From Bacteroidia bacterium (lineage in GTDB: Bacteria > Bacteroidota > Bacteroidia > SpSt-205): DNA of 64,000 bases. Both the position numbers and the translations under genes were made by a program. A model generated the notes under the pieces. The model was given only the letters and a program-made list of their open reading frames with translations. It ran no database searches and was not told the DNA's origin. Shown one piece after another: positions 28,449-36,421 of the stretch. Every line of letters begins with the position of its first letter. Positions within the stretch are counted from its first letter, which is position 1. The DNA lies in the NCBI GenBank assembly GCA_026003235.1, contig BPGW01000002.1, forward strand, positions 192,501 through 256,500. Reading direction: 5' to 3'.

Positions 28449-28994
28449 TCAGGACCAGACAAATTCAGCGTAAACGAGTCCTCCAACAGCTCCACCCAAA
28501 TGTCCGAAGTGGTCTACATGGTCGTCCGGAGCACTGATAAAGGCGTCGTAAAGGGTCATGCCCAGGTAAGCGGCACCGAGGAGCCACCCCGGGATAAACC
28601 CCAGAAACAGGTCTGTCGGGCGCTCTGCAAGGAAGGCCGCTATCACGCCGTACACCACCCCAGAGAAGCCGATGCTGATGACTTCCTGGTCATGTAGCAG
28701 GTAAATAAGCGTGGTGCCAAGCGTGGAGCTTATCCCTGCAATCAGGAGCAGCCCCAGGTAGGTGTCGGGGTGAGCTTTTTCCACCCCTAAACTGAACGGC
28801 ACAAAAAGGGTCAGGTTGCCTATCAGGTGCCCCCAATTGAGATGAAATAGACCGCTTGTCACCACCCGATACAGCTGTAAGGGGTTCTCAAGAAAGCGAG
28901 GGCTAAACCCAAAAACCCTATAGGTCAAGTCCTCCCCCAAAAGCCACCCCAGCCCAGAAGTGGCAAAAACCACACCCACGACCAGGAAGGTCAT
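28449..28994 (-). CDS. Rhomboid-family intramembrane serine protease (first of a tandem pair)
   Basis: 181 residues with about six membrane segments. The catalytic serine lies in ISIGFSGVVYG and the histidine in DHFGHLGGAVGG; TSGLFHLNWGHLIGNLTLF is the conserved early loop. It resembles the next gene in layout (GFSGVVYG against GLSGVVNA), so the pair probably arose by duplication. Its ATG lies 4 nt after TAACTTCG, a one-base variant of the -7 consensus, back to back with the divergent DUF2795 gene. Substrates are unknown. Confidence 0.88.
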   Translation of the reverse strand: MTFLVVGVVFATSGLGWLLGEDLTYRVFGFSPRFLENPLQLYRVVTSGLFHLNWGHLIGNLTLFVPFSLGVEKAHPDTYLGLLLIAGISSTLGTTLIYLLHDQEVISIGFSGVVYGVIAAFLAERPTDLFLGFIPGWLLGAAYLGMTLYDAFISAPDDHVDHFGHLGGAVGGLVYAEFVWS

Positions 28995-28998
28995 AGAA

Positions 28999-29027
28999 CG
29001 AAGTTAGGAGGAGTTGTTGTATTTTCG
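28999..29027. promoter_or_regulatory. Divergent -7 boxes for rhomboid (minus) and DUF2795 (plus) genes
   Basis: TAACTTCG on the minus strand (29006-28999), 4 nt from its ATG, and TATTTTCG on the plus strand (29020-29027), 7 nt from its ATG. Both carry the same TTCG variant of TTTG. No good -33 TTG is seen for either. Confidence 0.4.
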
Positions 29028-29034
29028 CCCTGGT

Positions 29035-29259
29035 ATGTACTGGACGCTGGAACTGGCCTCTTACCTGAAGGACGCCCCTTGGCCGGCGACCCGGAACGAA
29101 CTCATTGACTACGCAGAGCGGATCGGAGCTCCCATTGAGGTGATAGAAAACCTCAGAGAACTGCCTGACGACGATACCCTCTACGAGCGGATCGAGGACG
29201 TGTGGCCCGATTACCCCTCGCTGGACGAGTTCCTCTTTGAGGAAGACGAAGACCTGTAG
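29035..29259 (+). CDS. Small acidic DUF2795 protein
   Basis: 74 residues, very acidic at the C-terminus (FLFEEDEDL). The pattern YWTLELASYLKDAPWPATR, NELIDYAERIGAPIEVIENL and WPDYPS matches small conserved Bacteroidota proteins of the DUF2795 type, whose function is not known. ATG 29035 is chosen over one 21 nt upstream because the conserved YWTLELA begins there and the earlier ATG lies inside the -7 region. The Fe-S oxidoreductase gene begins 23 nt downstream on the same strand, so they may be cotranscribed. Confidence 0.83.
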   Translation: MYWTLELASYLKDAPWPATRNELIDYAERIGAPIEVIENLRELPDDDTLYERIEDVWPDYPSLDEFLFEEDEDL

Positions 29260-29282
29260 CCTCAAAACTGTTCTAAGGGTTC

Positions 29283-30593
29283 GTGATCAGTCAGATTGCC
29301 TTTGTGCTGGTGCTGGTGGGGGCGGTAGCCCTTTTTGCCTACCACGTACGCCTGCTGCGTAAGACGATTTTGCTGGGCCGGCCTTACGAATCGCCAGCGC
29401 CTGTTCGGCAGCGCTGGCTTCAGATGCTGCGGGTGGCGGTCTTCCAGCAGCGCATGATGGATAAGCCCATCGCTTCCGCGGCCCACTGGGTGATCTACGT
29501 GGGCTTCCTCGTGGTAAACCTGGAAGTGGCCGAGATCGTGCTGGATGGCCTCTTGGGAACGCACCGGGTATTGGCTCCTTTCTTGGGGTCGGTATACGAT
29601 GCCATGACGGTGGCTGCTGAGGTGTTTCTGGGGCTGGTGTTTGTCGCAGCGGTGATCTTCCTCTGGCGGCGCAATGTCAGCAAGGTTCCCCGCTTCCACA
29701 CCGCCGAGATGCGCGGCTGGCCCCCCCTTGACGCCAACATCATCCTCTGGACCGAGATCTTCCTGGTGCTGGCCCTTTTCTTCATGAACGCCGCTGACCA
29801 GGTGCTCCAAGGGCGCGGGGTAGAGCCCTATTCCAAGGTCGGCACCTTCCCCCTTAGTCAGCTGGTTACGCCCTTCTTGTCAGGCCTTTCTACCTCCTCG
29901 CTTGTGGTTATAGAGCGCACCGCCTGGTGGGTGCACATCCTGGGCATCCTCGCCTTTCTGAATTACATCCCCTTCTCTAAGCACCTGCACATTTTCCTGG
30001 CTTTTCCGAATACGTACTACGCTTCGCCGGAGCCGCCGGGTAAGCTGCGTTCTTTGCCGCAGGTGACCGCTGTGGTGAAAGAAGCCCTGGGCCTCCCTAC
30101 CGAGAACGGCACCCAAGCAGAGGCCTCTACCCTCGGCGCCAAAGACGTGACAGACCTCACCTGGAAAAACCTCCTGGATGCGTACACTTGTACAGAGTGC
30201 GGTCGTTGTACGGCCGTTTGTCCGGCTCACATCACGGGCAAAAAGCTTTCACCCCGCAAGATCCTCATGGACACGCGCGACCGGCTGGAAGAAATCAAGC
30301 GGCATATCCACCGCACCGGCAAGTGGGAAGGCGATGGCAAAGCGCTCCTGGGGGATTACATCACGCCTGAAGAGATCTGGGCCTGTACGACCTGCAACGC
30401 TTGCGTGCGGGCTTGTCCCGTACTCATTCATCCGGTTTCCATCATCATGCAGCTGCGGCAGTACCTGGTGATGGAGGCCTCTCAGGCGCCGGAGACGCTC
30501 AACGCCGCCTTCGTCAGCATGGAAAACAACGGTTCGCCGTGGGCTTTTCCTGCGGCTGAACGGGCCAAGTGGGCAGAAAACCTCACCGCATAG
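29283..30593 (+). CDS. Membrane-bound [4Fe-4S] oxidoreductase subunit (HdrE/NarI-like plus ferredoxin domain)
   Basis: 436 residues starting at GTG. The N-terminal 230 or so residues hold about five membrane segments (SQIAFVLVLVGAVALFAYHV; HWVIYVGFLVVNLEVAEIVL; VAAVIFLW and others), resembling cytochrome b-type anchors such as NarI or HdrE. The C-terminal half has two 4Fe-4S motifs, CTECGRCTAVCP and CTTCNACVRACP, followed by PVSIIMQLRQYLV. With the CCG-domain protein encoded 4 nt later it forms a heterodisulfide-reductase-like module, which in Bacteroidota is thought to link the quinone pool to an unidentified partner. The electron donor and acceptor cannot be told from sequence. Menaquinone genes earlier in the window make a menaquinone link plausible. 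Confidence 0.85.
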   Translation: MISQIAFVLVLVGAVALFAYHVRLLRKTILLGRPYESPAPVRQRWLQMLRVAVFQQRMMDKPIASAAHWVIYVGFLVVNLEVAEIVLDGLLGTHRVLAPFLGSVYDAMTVAAEVFLGLVFVAAVIFLWRRNVSKVPRFHTAEMRGWPPLDANIILWTEIFLVLALFFMNAADQVLQGRGVEPYSKVGTFPLSQLVTPFLSGLSTSSLVVIERTAWWVHILGILAFLNYIPFSKHLHIFLAFPNTYYASPEPPGKLRSLPQVTAVVKEALGLPTENGTQAEASTLGAKDVTDLTWKNLLDAYTCTECGRCTAVCPAHITGKKLSPRKILMDTRDRLEEIKRHIHRTGKWEGDGKALLGDYITPEEIWACTTCNACVRACPVLIHPVSIIMQLRQYLVMEASQAPETLNAAFVSMENNGSPWAFPAAERAKWAENLTA

Positions 30594-30597
30594 ACCT

Positions 30598-31383
30598 ATG
30601 GCAGGCAAGACCTTGGCGGCGTGGGCAGCCGCCGGCGAAAAGCCCGAAATCCTGTATTGGGTGGGCTGCGCAGCCAGCTACGACGATCGGGCGCAGCGCG
30701 TGGCGCGCGCCTTTGTCCAGCTTCTTGATGCAGCGGGGGTTCGCTGGGGCATCCTCGGCCCCGAAGAAGCCTGCACAGGCGACCCCGCCAAGCGCGCTGG
30801 CCATGACTTCCTTTTCCAGATGCTGGCCCTGCAAAACATCCAGACCCTGCGCACCTATGAGGTTCAGCGCATCGTGGCCACCTGCCCCCACTGCTTCAAC
30901 ACCCTGAAGAACGAATACCCCGACCTAGGAGGGGCCTTTGAAGTTTGGCATCATAGCCAGTATTTGTGGCATCTGATTCAGACGGGCCGGCTTCGGTTGC
31001 CTCCCTCCCTTTCTCAAGAGGAAGTGGAGACGATTTTTCACGATCCCTGTTATTTGGGGCGGGGGAACGGGGAATATGAAGCGCCTCGGGCGGTGCTGCG
31101 CCAGGCTGGCGTCCGCCTCGTGGAAGCCCCCCGCAGTCGGGACTTTGCCCTGTGCTGCGGAGCCGGCGGCGCCCAAATGTTCAAAGAACCTGAACCCGGC
31201 CGCAAAGACATCAATATAGAACGCACCGAGGAGCTTTTAGCCACAGGAGCCCAGCGCATCGCAGTAGGATGCCCCTTCTGCATGACCATGATCCGGGATG
31301 GCGTCAAACACGCCGGCAAAGAACAAAAAGTAGAAGTGTTGGACATCGCAGAAATCTTGGTAGAGAAACTCAAAAATTCCTAA
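30598..31383 (+). CDS. CCG-domain (HdrB/GlpC-like) oxidoreductase subunit
   Basis: A 261-residue soluble protein with two cysteine-rich CCG domains: WVGCAAS...EEACTGDPA...CPHCFNT, then HDPCYLGRG...CCGAGGAQM...CPFCMTM. In heterodisulfide reductases and related enzymes these bind a non-cubane 4Fe-4S cluster at the active site. It starts 4 nt after the membrane subunit, so the two are surely coexpressed. GlpC and LutA-type proteins share the fold, so the substrate is open. The 185 nt downstream hold no gene; they contain the promoter region of the restriction system. Confidence 0.87.
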   Translation: MAGKTLAAWAAAGEKPEILYWVGCAASYDDRAQRVARAFVQLLDAAGVRWGILGPEEACTGDPAKRAGHDFLFQMLALQNIQTLRTYEVQRIVATCPHCFNTLKNEYPDLGGAFEVWHHSQYLWHLIQTGRLRLPPSLSQEEVETIFHDPCYLGRGNGEYEAPRAVLRQAGVRLVEAPRSRDFALCCGAGGAQMFKEPEPGRKDINIERTEELLATGAQRIAVGCPFCMTMIRDGVKHAGKEQKVEVLDIAEILVEKLKNS

Positions 31384-31499
31384 TAAATTTAGCCCTTTTC
31401 GCAGGTTTTTTGAGAATGCCTCATAAGGAGCTGCCTCTATATTCCCTTAGCCCCGCTCTATTGGGGACACGAAGTGGAAGAACTTTCCTTCCTACTTCC

Positions 31500-31516
31500 T
31501 AAATTTGCCTTAGGCA
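31500..31516 (+). promoter_or_regulatory. -7 box and overlapping palindrome before the restriction-modification genes
   Basis: TAAATTTG (31500-31507) matches TAnnTTTG. It overlaps the palindrome TGCC-TTA-GGCA (31506-31516), which could be an operator. The R gene starts 53 nt later; an ATG at 31516 opens a 32-codon frame (31516-31614) that overlaps its start and could be a leader peptide. Confidence 0.35.
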
Positions 31517-31568
31517 TGGGAAAAAGAGAGAGCCAAGGACCCACCTATTCTGCACGCTTACGTAAGTT

Positions 31569-32204
31569 ATGCCCAGCAAGCTATTGGAGATATTCCAAGA
31601 TACAGAGCTTGTAAGAAAAATAAGAGTCAGAATGCCTCAGCTTTTTTACATGGTTGATATGGAAAACTCGAGAGCAGGGAGGGTCGGGATGGAAGTAGGG
31701 GCGCATCGGGAAAAAGTTATCATTGCCTTACTTATCTATAAGTTTGGAGAAGAGCATGTAGAGGTAGATATCCCCGCAAACGAACATGAAGTGGATGTGA
31801 AGCTTTTCGGGGAGCCTGTGTCCATAAAGACGATTACTGCTAAGAATGTAGGACCATTCAAACTAATATGGACTGTGGATGCTCAAAAAGCCATAAATTT
31901 TATGGAAACCTACACTCCAGCGTCTGATATTTTGTTTGTCCATGTCAACTGGGGGAGCAAAGGTGGGTTTTACTACATACCGCTTGAAGCCCAAAGAGAT
32001 GTATTTGAAAGCATTGGCAGAGAAGGATACATAAAGCTGCCTAAGGCCGGTACTAACCCTCGTGGGGTAGAAATCAGCAAAAAAGCAGTGGAGCTTCTCC
32101 TAACGCATGAGCAGGTCAGGGCTATTGATATAGAATGGAGAAGGGAGCAAGTTCGGTATGATCCTTACGCTCGGTGGGTGGAATACTGGAAAGAAAACCT
32201 ATAA
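31569..32204 (+). CDS. Type II restriction endonuclease, ThaI-like
   Basis: 211 residues. EVDVKLFGEPVSIKTITAK reads as a PD-(D/E)xK-type core (acidic residue, spacer, IKT), and GVEISKKAVELLL with YARWVEYW at the C-terminus agrees with what I recall of the ThaI family (CGCG cutters), though no alignment was possible here. The size fits. The gene is visibly richer in A and T than its neighbours, a sign of transfer. An in-frame TAA six bases upstream fixes the start at or after ATG 31569. The N4-cytosine-type methyltransferase follows after 6 nt, making a normal restriction-modification pair. Target CGCG is an inference from the family resemblance. Confidence 0.7.
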   Translation: MPSKLLEIFQDTELVRKIRVRMPQLFYMVDMENSRAGRVGMEVGAHREKVIIALLIYKFGEEHVEVDIPANEHEVDVKLFGEPVSIKTITAKNVGPFKLIWTVDAQKAINFMETYTPASDILFVHVNWGSKGGFYYIPLEAQRDVFESIGREGYIKLPKAGTNPRGVEISKKAVELLLTHEQVRAIDIEWRREQVRYDPYARWVEYWKENL

Positions 32205-32210
32205 ATTCCT

Positions 32211-33128
32211 ATGTCTACTTCTAAGATAAGGCGAGGGAGCCAGACGGCTTCATTTGGTTCGCCGGTTCGGGTCAATCATGACTCCTCCCCTTTTTATGCC
32301 AGTCGGCTGTATGCGGGGATGCCGAAAGAAACCCTTACCAGCTATGTAGAAAACCCCCTTCCTCCAGATGCTGTTAATAAGATATTTCTTCACTCATCCG
32401 AGAACATGAGCCAAATCCCCAATGAGAGCGTGCATCTTATGGTGACTTCGCCGCCGTACAATGTGGGCAAAGTGTACGACAAAGATTGGACGCTGGAGGA
32501 GTATCTCAGTTTTTTGCGGCGGGTGTGGGCAGAGGTGTACAGGGTTCTGGTGCCAGGTGGCCGAGCCTGCATCAATATCGCAAACCTGGGTAGAAAGCCT
32601 TATATCCCTCTCCACGCTTTTATTATTCGGGACCTTCTGGAGGTGGGCTTTCTTATGAGGGGGGAGATTATCTGGAATAAAGCCGCTTCGGCGAGCCCTT
32701 CCACCGCTTGGGGAAGTTGGTGCTCCCCTTCTAACCCCACCCTGCGCGATATGCACGAGTATATCCTGGTCTTTTCCAAAGGAACCTACGCAAGAAAGGC
32801 CCTGCCCAACCGAAAAAGTACGATTAGTCGGGAGGAGTTTTTGGAGTATACCAAGAGCGTTTGGACTTTTCCGGCGGTTTCGGCTCGGAGTATAGGGCAT
32901 CCTGCGCCTTTCCCGGTGGAGCTGCCCTATCGGCTCATTCAGCTCTACACCTATGCGGACGAAGTGGTGTTAGACCCCTTTATGGGGAGCGGTCAGACCG
33001 CCTTAGCTGCCCTAAGTGCAGGCAGAAAGTACGTAGGCTACGAGATCGAACCGTCCTACGTGCGCTTAGCCGAGCAGCGAATCCAGCATTATTTAGCCAC
33101 GCAGGCTTCCCCACGGCTTTTTGAGTAG
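32211..33128 (+). CDS. DNA methyltransferase of the restriction-modification pair (TSPPYN type)
   Basis: A 305-residue beta-order DNA amino-methyltransferase. Motif IV is VTSPPYNVGKVYD, the form usual for N4-cytosine enzymes, and motif I near the C-terminus is LDPFMGSGQTALAAL, followed by GYEIEPSYVRLAEQRI. It should protect host DNA at the target of the adjoining ThaI-like nuclease. It starts 6 nt after that gene. About 143 nt separate it from the start of cas8, with a separate promoter there, so the CRISPR genes form their own unit. Confidence 0.88.
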   Translation: MSTSKIRRGSQTASFGSPVRVNHDSSPFYASRLYAGMPKETLTSYVENPLPPDAVNKIFLHSSENMSQIPNESVHLMVTSPPYNVGKVYDKDWTLEEYLSFLRRVWAEVYRVLVPGGRACINIANLGRKPYIPLHAFIIRDLLEVGFLMRGEIIWNKAASASPSTAWGSWCSPSNPTLRDMHEYILVFSKGTYARKALPNRKSTISREEFLEYTKSVWTFPAVSARSIGHPAPFPVELPYRLIQLYTYADEVVLDPFMGSGQTALAALSAGRKYVGYEIEPSYVRLAEQRIQHYLATQASPRLFE

Positions 33129-33236
33129 CCGGGGCCCTTTCTGGCTGGACCTGGAGGGGGCTGCGTAGGTTGTGAAAAAGCCCGCTTTCTGTGGGCTCTT
33201 ACCTACGGTTTCTGGACCTTCCCTACCCGACTTCTC

Positions 33237-33265
33237 TTGCGTATACCGCGAAAAGGTTATTTTAG
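33237..33265 (+). promoter_or_regulatory. Promoter of the cas operon
   Basis: TTG at 33237-33239, 18 nt, then TATTTTAG at 33258-33265 (TAnnTTTG with one mismatch), then cgggg and ATG 33271. The layout equals that of the other near-leaderless genes here and decides the cas8 start. Confidence 0.55.
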
Positions 33266-33270
33266 CGGGG

Positions 33271-34734
33271 ATGAAGGAAGTTGTTTCTTTTTCCGCTGGG
33301 CAGACGGGTAATTTCTGGGTGGATACGGGTCTTGTGGTTCTTCTGGAGCGATTTGACGAGGGTGAGCACCCTATAAAAGATGTACTGCATTGGATTCAGG
33401 AGCGGCTCCTTCAGCGTAGTGGAAACAAGGGCCAGTACTACGACGAGGCCAGTGGGCAGCTTCGTGAGTACGAGAAGGTCAACTGGATCTATCCTACGAA
33501 CCTCTTCATTAAGGTCTCTGGGCAGGCGCCAAAGAAGAAGATCAACGGCCAAGTCCACTTCCTGCATCCGCCCCGCTTTGAGCTCAGCCTCAAGCTCAGC
33601 AAGAAATCCGATACCTGCGACCTCTGTGGAGCGGAGGCGCCCCTGACGGATGCCACCATGTGGATGTACCCCTTTGTCGTGGACCCTCAGAAGTTCGGTA
33701 CCTTTTATTCAGGCACCCGTCGCGGGCTCAAGCTCTGCGCTCGTTGCGCCTTAGCCGGACTTGCCGGATACTTGGGCTGGCTATGGAAAGCCCAGGGACG
33801 CGATGCCCTGCACTTCTTTATTTTTCACGCTGAGCTGCGCCAGCTACAGCGCCTCCACCAGGAAGTGCTCAAACCTTTGCGCCTCTCGGGTGAGAAAGGG
33901 GGTACTGTGCCGGTGGCGTTTGCGGGCCCGTATGTGAACGAGACCACGCTTGGGCTGCTACTCCATCTCTTCCAGCATGTGCGTCAGTCGGATGTGCTCT
34001 CAGACGAGGCCCGCCAGTTTTTGGCCTCGCTCCTGGGGGCAACGGAGGCGGTGCCCCCCACGCCTATCACGCTCTACGCCGTCACGGGCGTGCCCGGCCA
34101 AGCCTTTCAGATGAAAGCGCTACGGGAGTTTTCTGAGTTCCAACGACTTTACCGACTCTACGAGAGCTGGCTTGAGGCGATTCGTCAGCTCCAGCTTTTT
34201 CCCAATCCCCATCATCAAGTAGTGGAGGTTTGGAGGCAGTTCTGGGTGCAGCAGGGACAAGAGCGAGAATCCCTCTGGCGCGAGCGTATTGCCTGGGCGC
34301 TGTTGACATTTGGAGACCCCACGCCTTTTGTGGAGCAGTTCCTCTATGAAGCCCGCGCCCGAGAGGAGAAACCACGTCCTCTGGTACGTGGTACAATTGA
34401 GTTGCTACACGAATACCTAAAAGAAGTTTTCGCTATGGACCGGGAGTTTATGCAAACCTTGGCAGGTTTTGGAAAAAGATTGGGCTCAGCTGCCCAAAAC
34501 GAGATGGGGCTTCTCTACGCCCTGCGCAATGCCAAAAGCCCAGAGGACTTTTACCGAGTTTTGAACGACGTCCAGTTTCGGCTTGGACTTACGGTTCCCA
34601 AGAAGCTCTTGGACATTGAGAAGGGTGAGCGCATCGCTGGCGCCCCTTGGGTACGGGTCAAGACGCTGCTCTCCATTTATGCGATGAACGCGTATTTACG
34701 CTCAACAAGTCAAAAAAGCAATGAGCATGAGTGA
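33271..34734 (+). CDS. cas8b1: CRISPR-associated Cas8 (Cst1 type, subtype I-B)
   Basis: A 487-residue large subunit of a type I effector complex. The pair CDLCG ... CARC (about residues 110-155) is the CXXC_CXXC signature of Cst1, the Cas8 of the Tneap variant of subtype I-B. In such complexes Cas8 recognises the PAM and starts DNA unwinding. An in-frame GTG at 33172 is rejected: the promoter at 33237-33265 lies downstream of it, and ATG 33271 begins the conserved-looking MKEVVSFSAGQTGNFWVDTG. The last codons overlap cas7. No cas6 lies upstream, where it would be expected; the restriction-modification pair is there instead. Confidence 0.82.
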   Translation: MKEVVSFSAGQTGNFWVDTGLVVLLERFDEGEHPIKDVLHWIQERLLQRSGNKGQYYDEASGQLREYEKVNWIYPTNLFIKVSGQAPKKKINGQVHFLHPPRFELSLKLSKKSDTCDLCGAEAPLTDATMWMYPFVVDPQKFGTFYSGTRRGLKLCARCALAGLAGYLGWLWKAQGRDALHFFIFHAELRQLQRLHQEVLKPLRLSGEKGGTVPVAFAGPYVNETTLGLLLHLFQHVRQSDVLSDEARQFLASLLGATEAVPPTPITLYAVTGVPGQAFQMKALREFSEFQRLYRLYESWLEAIRQLQLFPNPHHQVVEVWRQFWVQQGQERESLWRERIAWALLTFGDPTPFVEQFLYEARAREEKPRPLVRGTIELLHEYLKEVFAMDREFMQTLAGFGKRLGSAAQNEMGLLYALRNAKSPEDFYRVLNDVQFRLGLTVPKKLLDIEKGERIAGAPWVRVKTLLSIYAMNAYLRSTSQKSNEHE

Positions 34735-35707
34735 AGCTATGAGTAAAGCTCTTGTCATCGGTTACCTTGCTAAGGTTTCCGCTGCAAATGTGAACGCCTC
34801 ACATACTGAAGGCAATGTAGTCGTGGCTAAAAAGATTACGTTACCCCACGGCGGTACGATTCCGTATATCTCTGGGCAGGCGATTCGGCGCATGCTTCGG
34901 GATCGGCTGGAGGAGCTTGGGTATGCTCTGTCGGAGCCTGACGCGAAAGTAAAGGGGCAAGAGGTCACGCCGCCCGTGCGGCCGTGGGAGTTTGTGGATG
35001 AGGACCTCTTTGGCTATCTCGATCCCTCCGGCGGTCGGCGTCGGACGTCGCCTGTGCGCGTCTCGGCAGCCGTGGGGCTCTTCCCCTTTCAGGGTGACCG
35101 TGACCTAGGCACCCGTTCGTTTGAGCGCTTCGGACAGGGGATGGCTGCCGGCGGCAACATGTTTGAGACCGAGCTTTACGCTAACCTCTTCAAGGGCACC
35201 ATCCTCGTGGAGCTGGACCGGGTGGGCACCTTTCAAGAGCAGGAGATTGGCAGACAGGCATTTCCAGAAGCCCTTCAGAAAGTCGTAACCTCCAACGATC
35301 GCTGGCACGTTGTGATGCCTGCCGACGAGCGCCGTCGGCGTCTGCAGACGCTCCTGGAAGCCCTAAACATCCTCTGGGGTGGGGGGCGCACGGCGCGAAT
35401 GCTTGCCGACCTTTCACCGAAGTTTCTCGCTTACGCGCGCCTCAAGGTCAAACATCCTGTATTTCTGGAGGCGCTCTCGGCGCGCTACGAGGACAGTCGC
35501 TACGTGCTGGACCTTGCTCCCCTTGGGCATGCGCTGCGGAAGTTTGAGAGCTACCGCGAGCAGGTGCTCTTCGGCATAGAGCCGGGCATCTTCGGCAATG
35601 AGGAAGAAGTCCGGACAACGCTCGGGCAGTATGGCGAGGTGCTCACCGTGCACGAGGCGCTTGGGAAGGCCAAGCAAGACATAGCCAGGCTATGGAACGG
35701 GTCCTGA
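34721..35707 (+). CDS. cas7: CRISPR-associated Cas7 (Cst2/DevR family)
   Basis: 328 residues, the backbone subunit that lines the crRNA in Cascade-type complexes. The N-terminus (ALVIGYLAKVSAANVNASHT, then EGNVV) and PYISGQAIRRMLRDRLEE are typical of the DevR/Cst2 branch. The central AAVGLFPFQGDRDLGTRSFERFG and the C-terminal GIEPGIF segments are in keeping with RAMP-fold Cas7 proteins. Three ATGs (34721, 34727, 34739) are possible; the first overlaps the cas8 stop by 14 nt. It overlaps cas5 by 16 nt at its 3' end, so cas8-cas7-cas5 are translated together. Confidence 0.87.
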   Translation: MSMSEAMSKALVIGYLAKVSAANVNASHTEGNVVVAKKITLPHGGTIPYISGQAIRRMLRDRLEELGYALSEPDAKVKGQEVTPPVRPWEFVDEDLFGYLDPSGGRRRTSPVRVSAAVGLFPFQGDRDLGTRSFERFGQGMAAGGNMFETELYANLFKGTILVELDRVGTFQEQEIGRQAFPEALQKVVTSNDRWHVVMPADERRRRLQTLLEALNILWGGGRTARMLADLSPKFLAYARLKVKHPVFLEALSARYEDSRYVLDLAPLGHALRKFESYREQVLFGIEPGIFGNEEEVRTTLGQYGEVLTVHEALGKAKQDIARLWNGS

Positions 35708-36417
35708 TTGTCCGTGTCCGGGCGCCAGTGGCTTCTTTCCGGCGACCGCTTGATCATAATTACCAGCGTACGCTTCCGATGCCGCCGCCCACGACGCTTC
35801 TGGGCATTGCCGGCGCTGCGCTCGGGCTTTCAGACAGCGAGCTTTGGGCGCCCAATAGTCCCTTGCGCGGGCTCAAAGTTTCCGTCTGGATGGATGAACA
35901 GCCCGGCCGTGCCCGTGACATGTGGACCGTGCTCAAGATCAAGGGGGGTAAGATCGCCGAACGCTCGCCCTACTTTCGGGAGCTTCTGTTTTTCACCTGC
36001 TACACGCTCTTTTACGGCGGGGAAGAGGTGCTGCTTCGGCAGCTTGCCGAAGCGTTTCGCGATCCAGCCTATCCGCTCTCCCTGGGGCGAGAAGATGAGT
36101 TGCTTCTTGTGGAGGAAGTGAAGGTGGCAGAAGCTCAACAAGGCGAGCCGCTTTTTCGCGGAACGGTGGTGCCAGGGGACATTCGGCACATGTCAGGCGT
36201 GCGTCCGCTCCTTCGCGAGGGCGCGGTTTTTGAGCCGCCAGTGGTGGAAAAGCTTCCCTTGGCTTTTACCGTAGACGATCGGGGCGTGCGCAGTCCAGAC
36301 GCGCCAGCGCTGTTGAGTTTCCTGCCCTTGGGGGTGGAGCTGGAAGTGCCGGGTGCCCAGGCGTGGTGGTGGGAAAAACGAGCCTTTACATGGACTGGTA
36401 AGGGTCAACAAAGCTAA
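35692..36417 (+). CDS. cas5: CRISPR-associated Cas5
   Basis: A 241-residue RAMP protein that caps the 5' handle of the crRNA in type I complexes. The N-terminal half shows the Cas5 pattern RVRAPVASFRRPLDHNYQRT and PPPTTLLGIAGAALGL, and the C-terminal part contains the moderately conserved RGTVVPGDIRHMSG region. The length is usual for Cas5t/Cas5h. Its ATG overlaps the cas7 stop by 16 nt. It is followed after 4 nt by a gene that is not a known cas gene, which is where this locus departs from the normal cas8-cas7-cas5-cas3 order. Confidence 0.85.
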   Translation: MERVLIVRVRAPVASFRRPLDHNYQRTLPMPPPTTLLGIAGAALGLSDSELWAPNSPLRGLKVSVWMDEQPGRARDMWTVLKIKGGKIAERSPYFRELLFFTCYTLFYGGEEVLLRQLAEAFRDPAYPLSLGREDELLLVEEVKVAEAQQGEPLFRGTVVPGDIRHMSGVRPLLREGAVFEPPVVEKLPLAFTVDDRGVRSPDAPALLSFLPLGVELEVPGAQAWWWEKRAFTWTGKGQQS

Positions 36418-36421
36418 GGAT

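Noticed and set aside
33172-33270. Upstream GTG start for cas8
   Set aside because: The promoter elements lie downstream of it, and the ATG at 33271 has the same box-to-start distance as other genes here.
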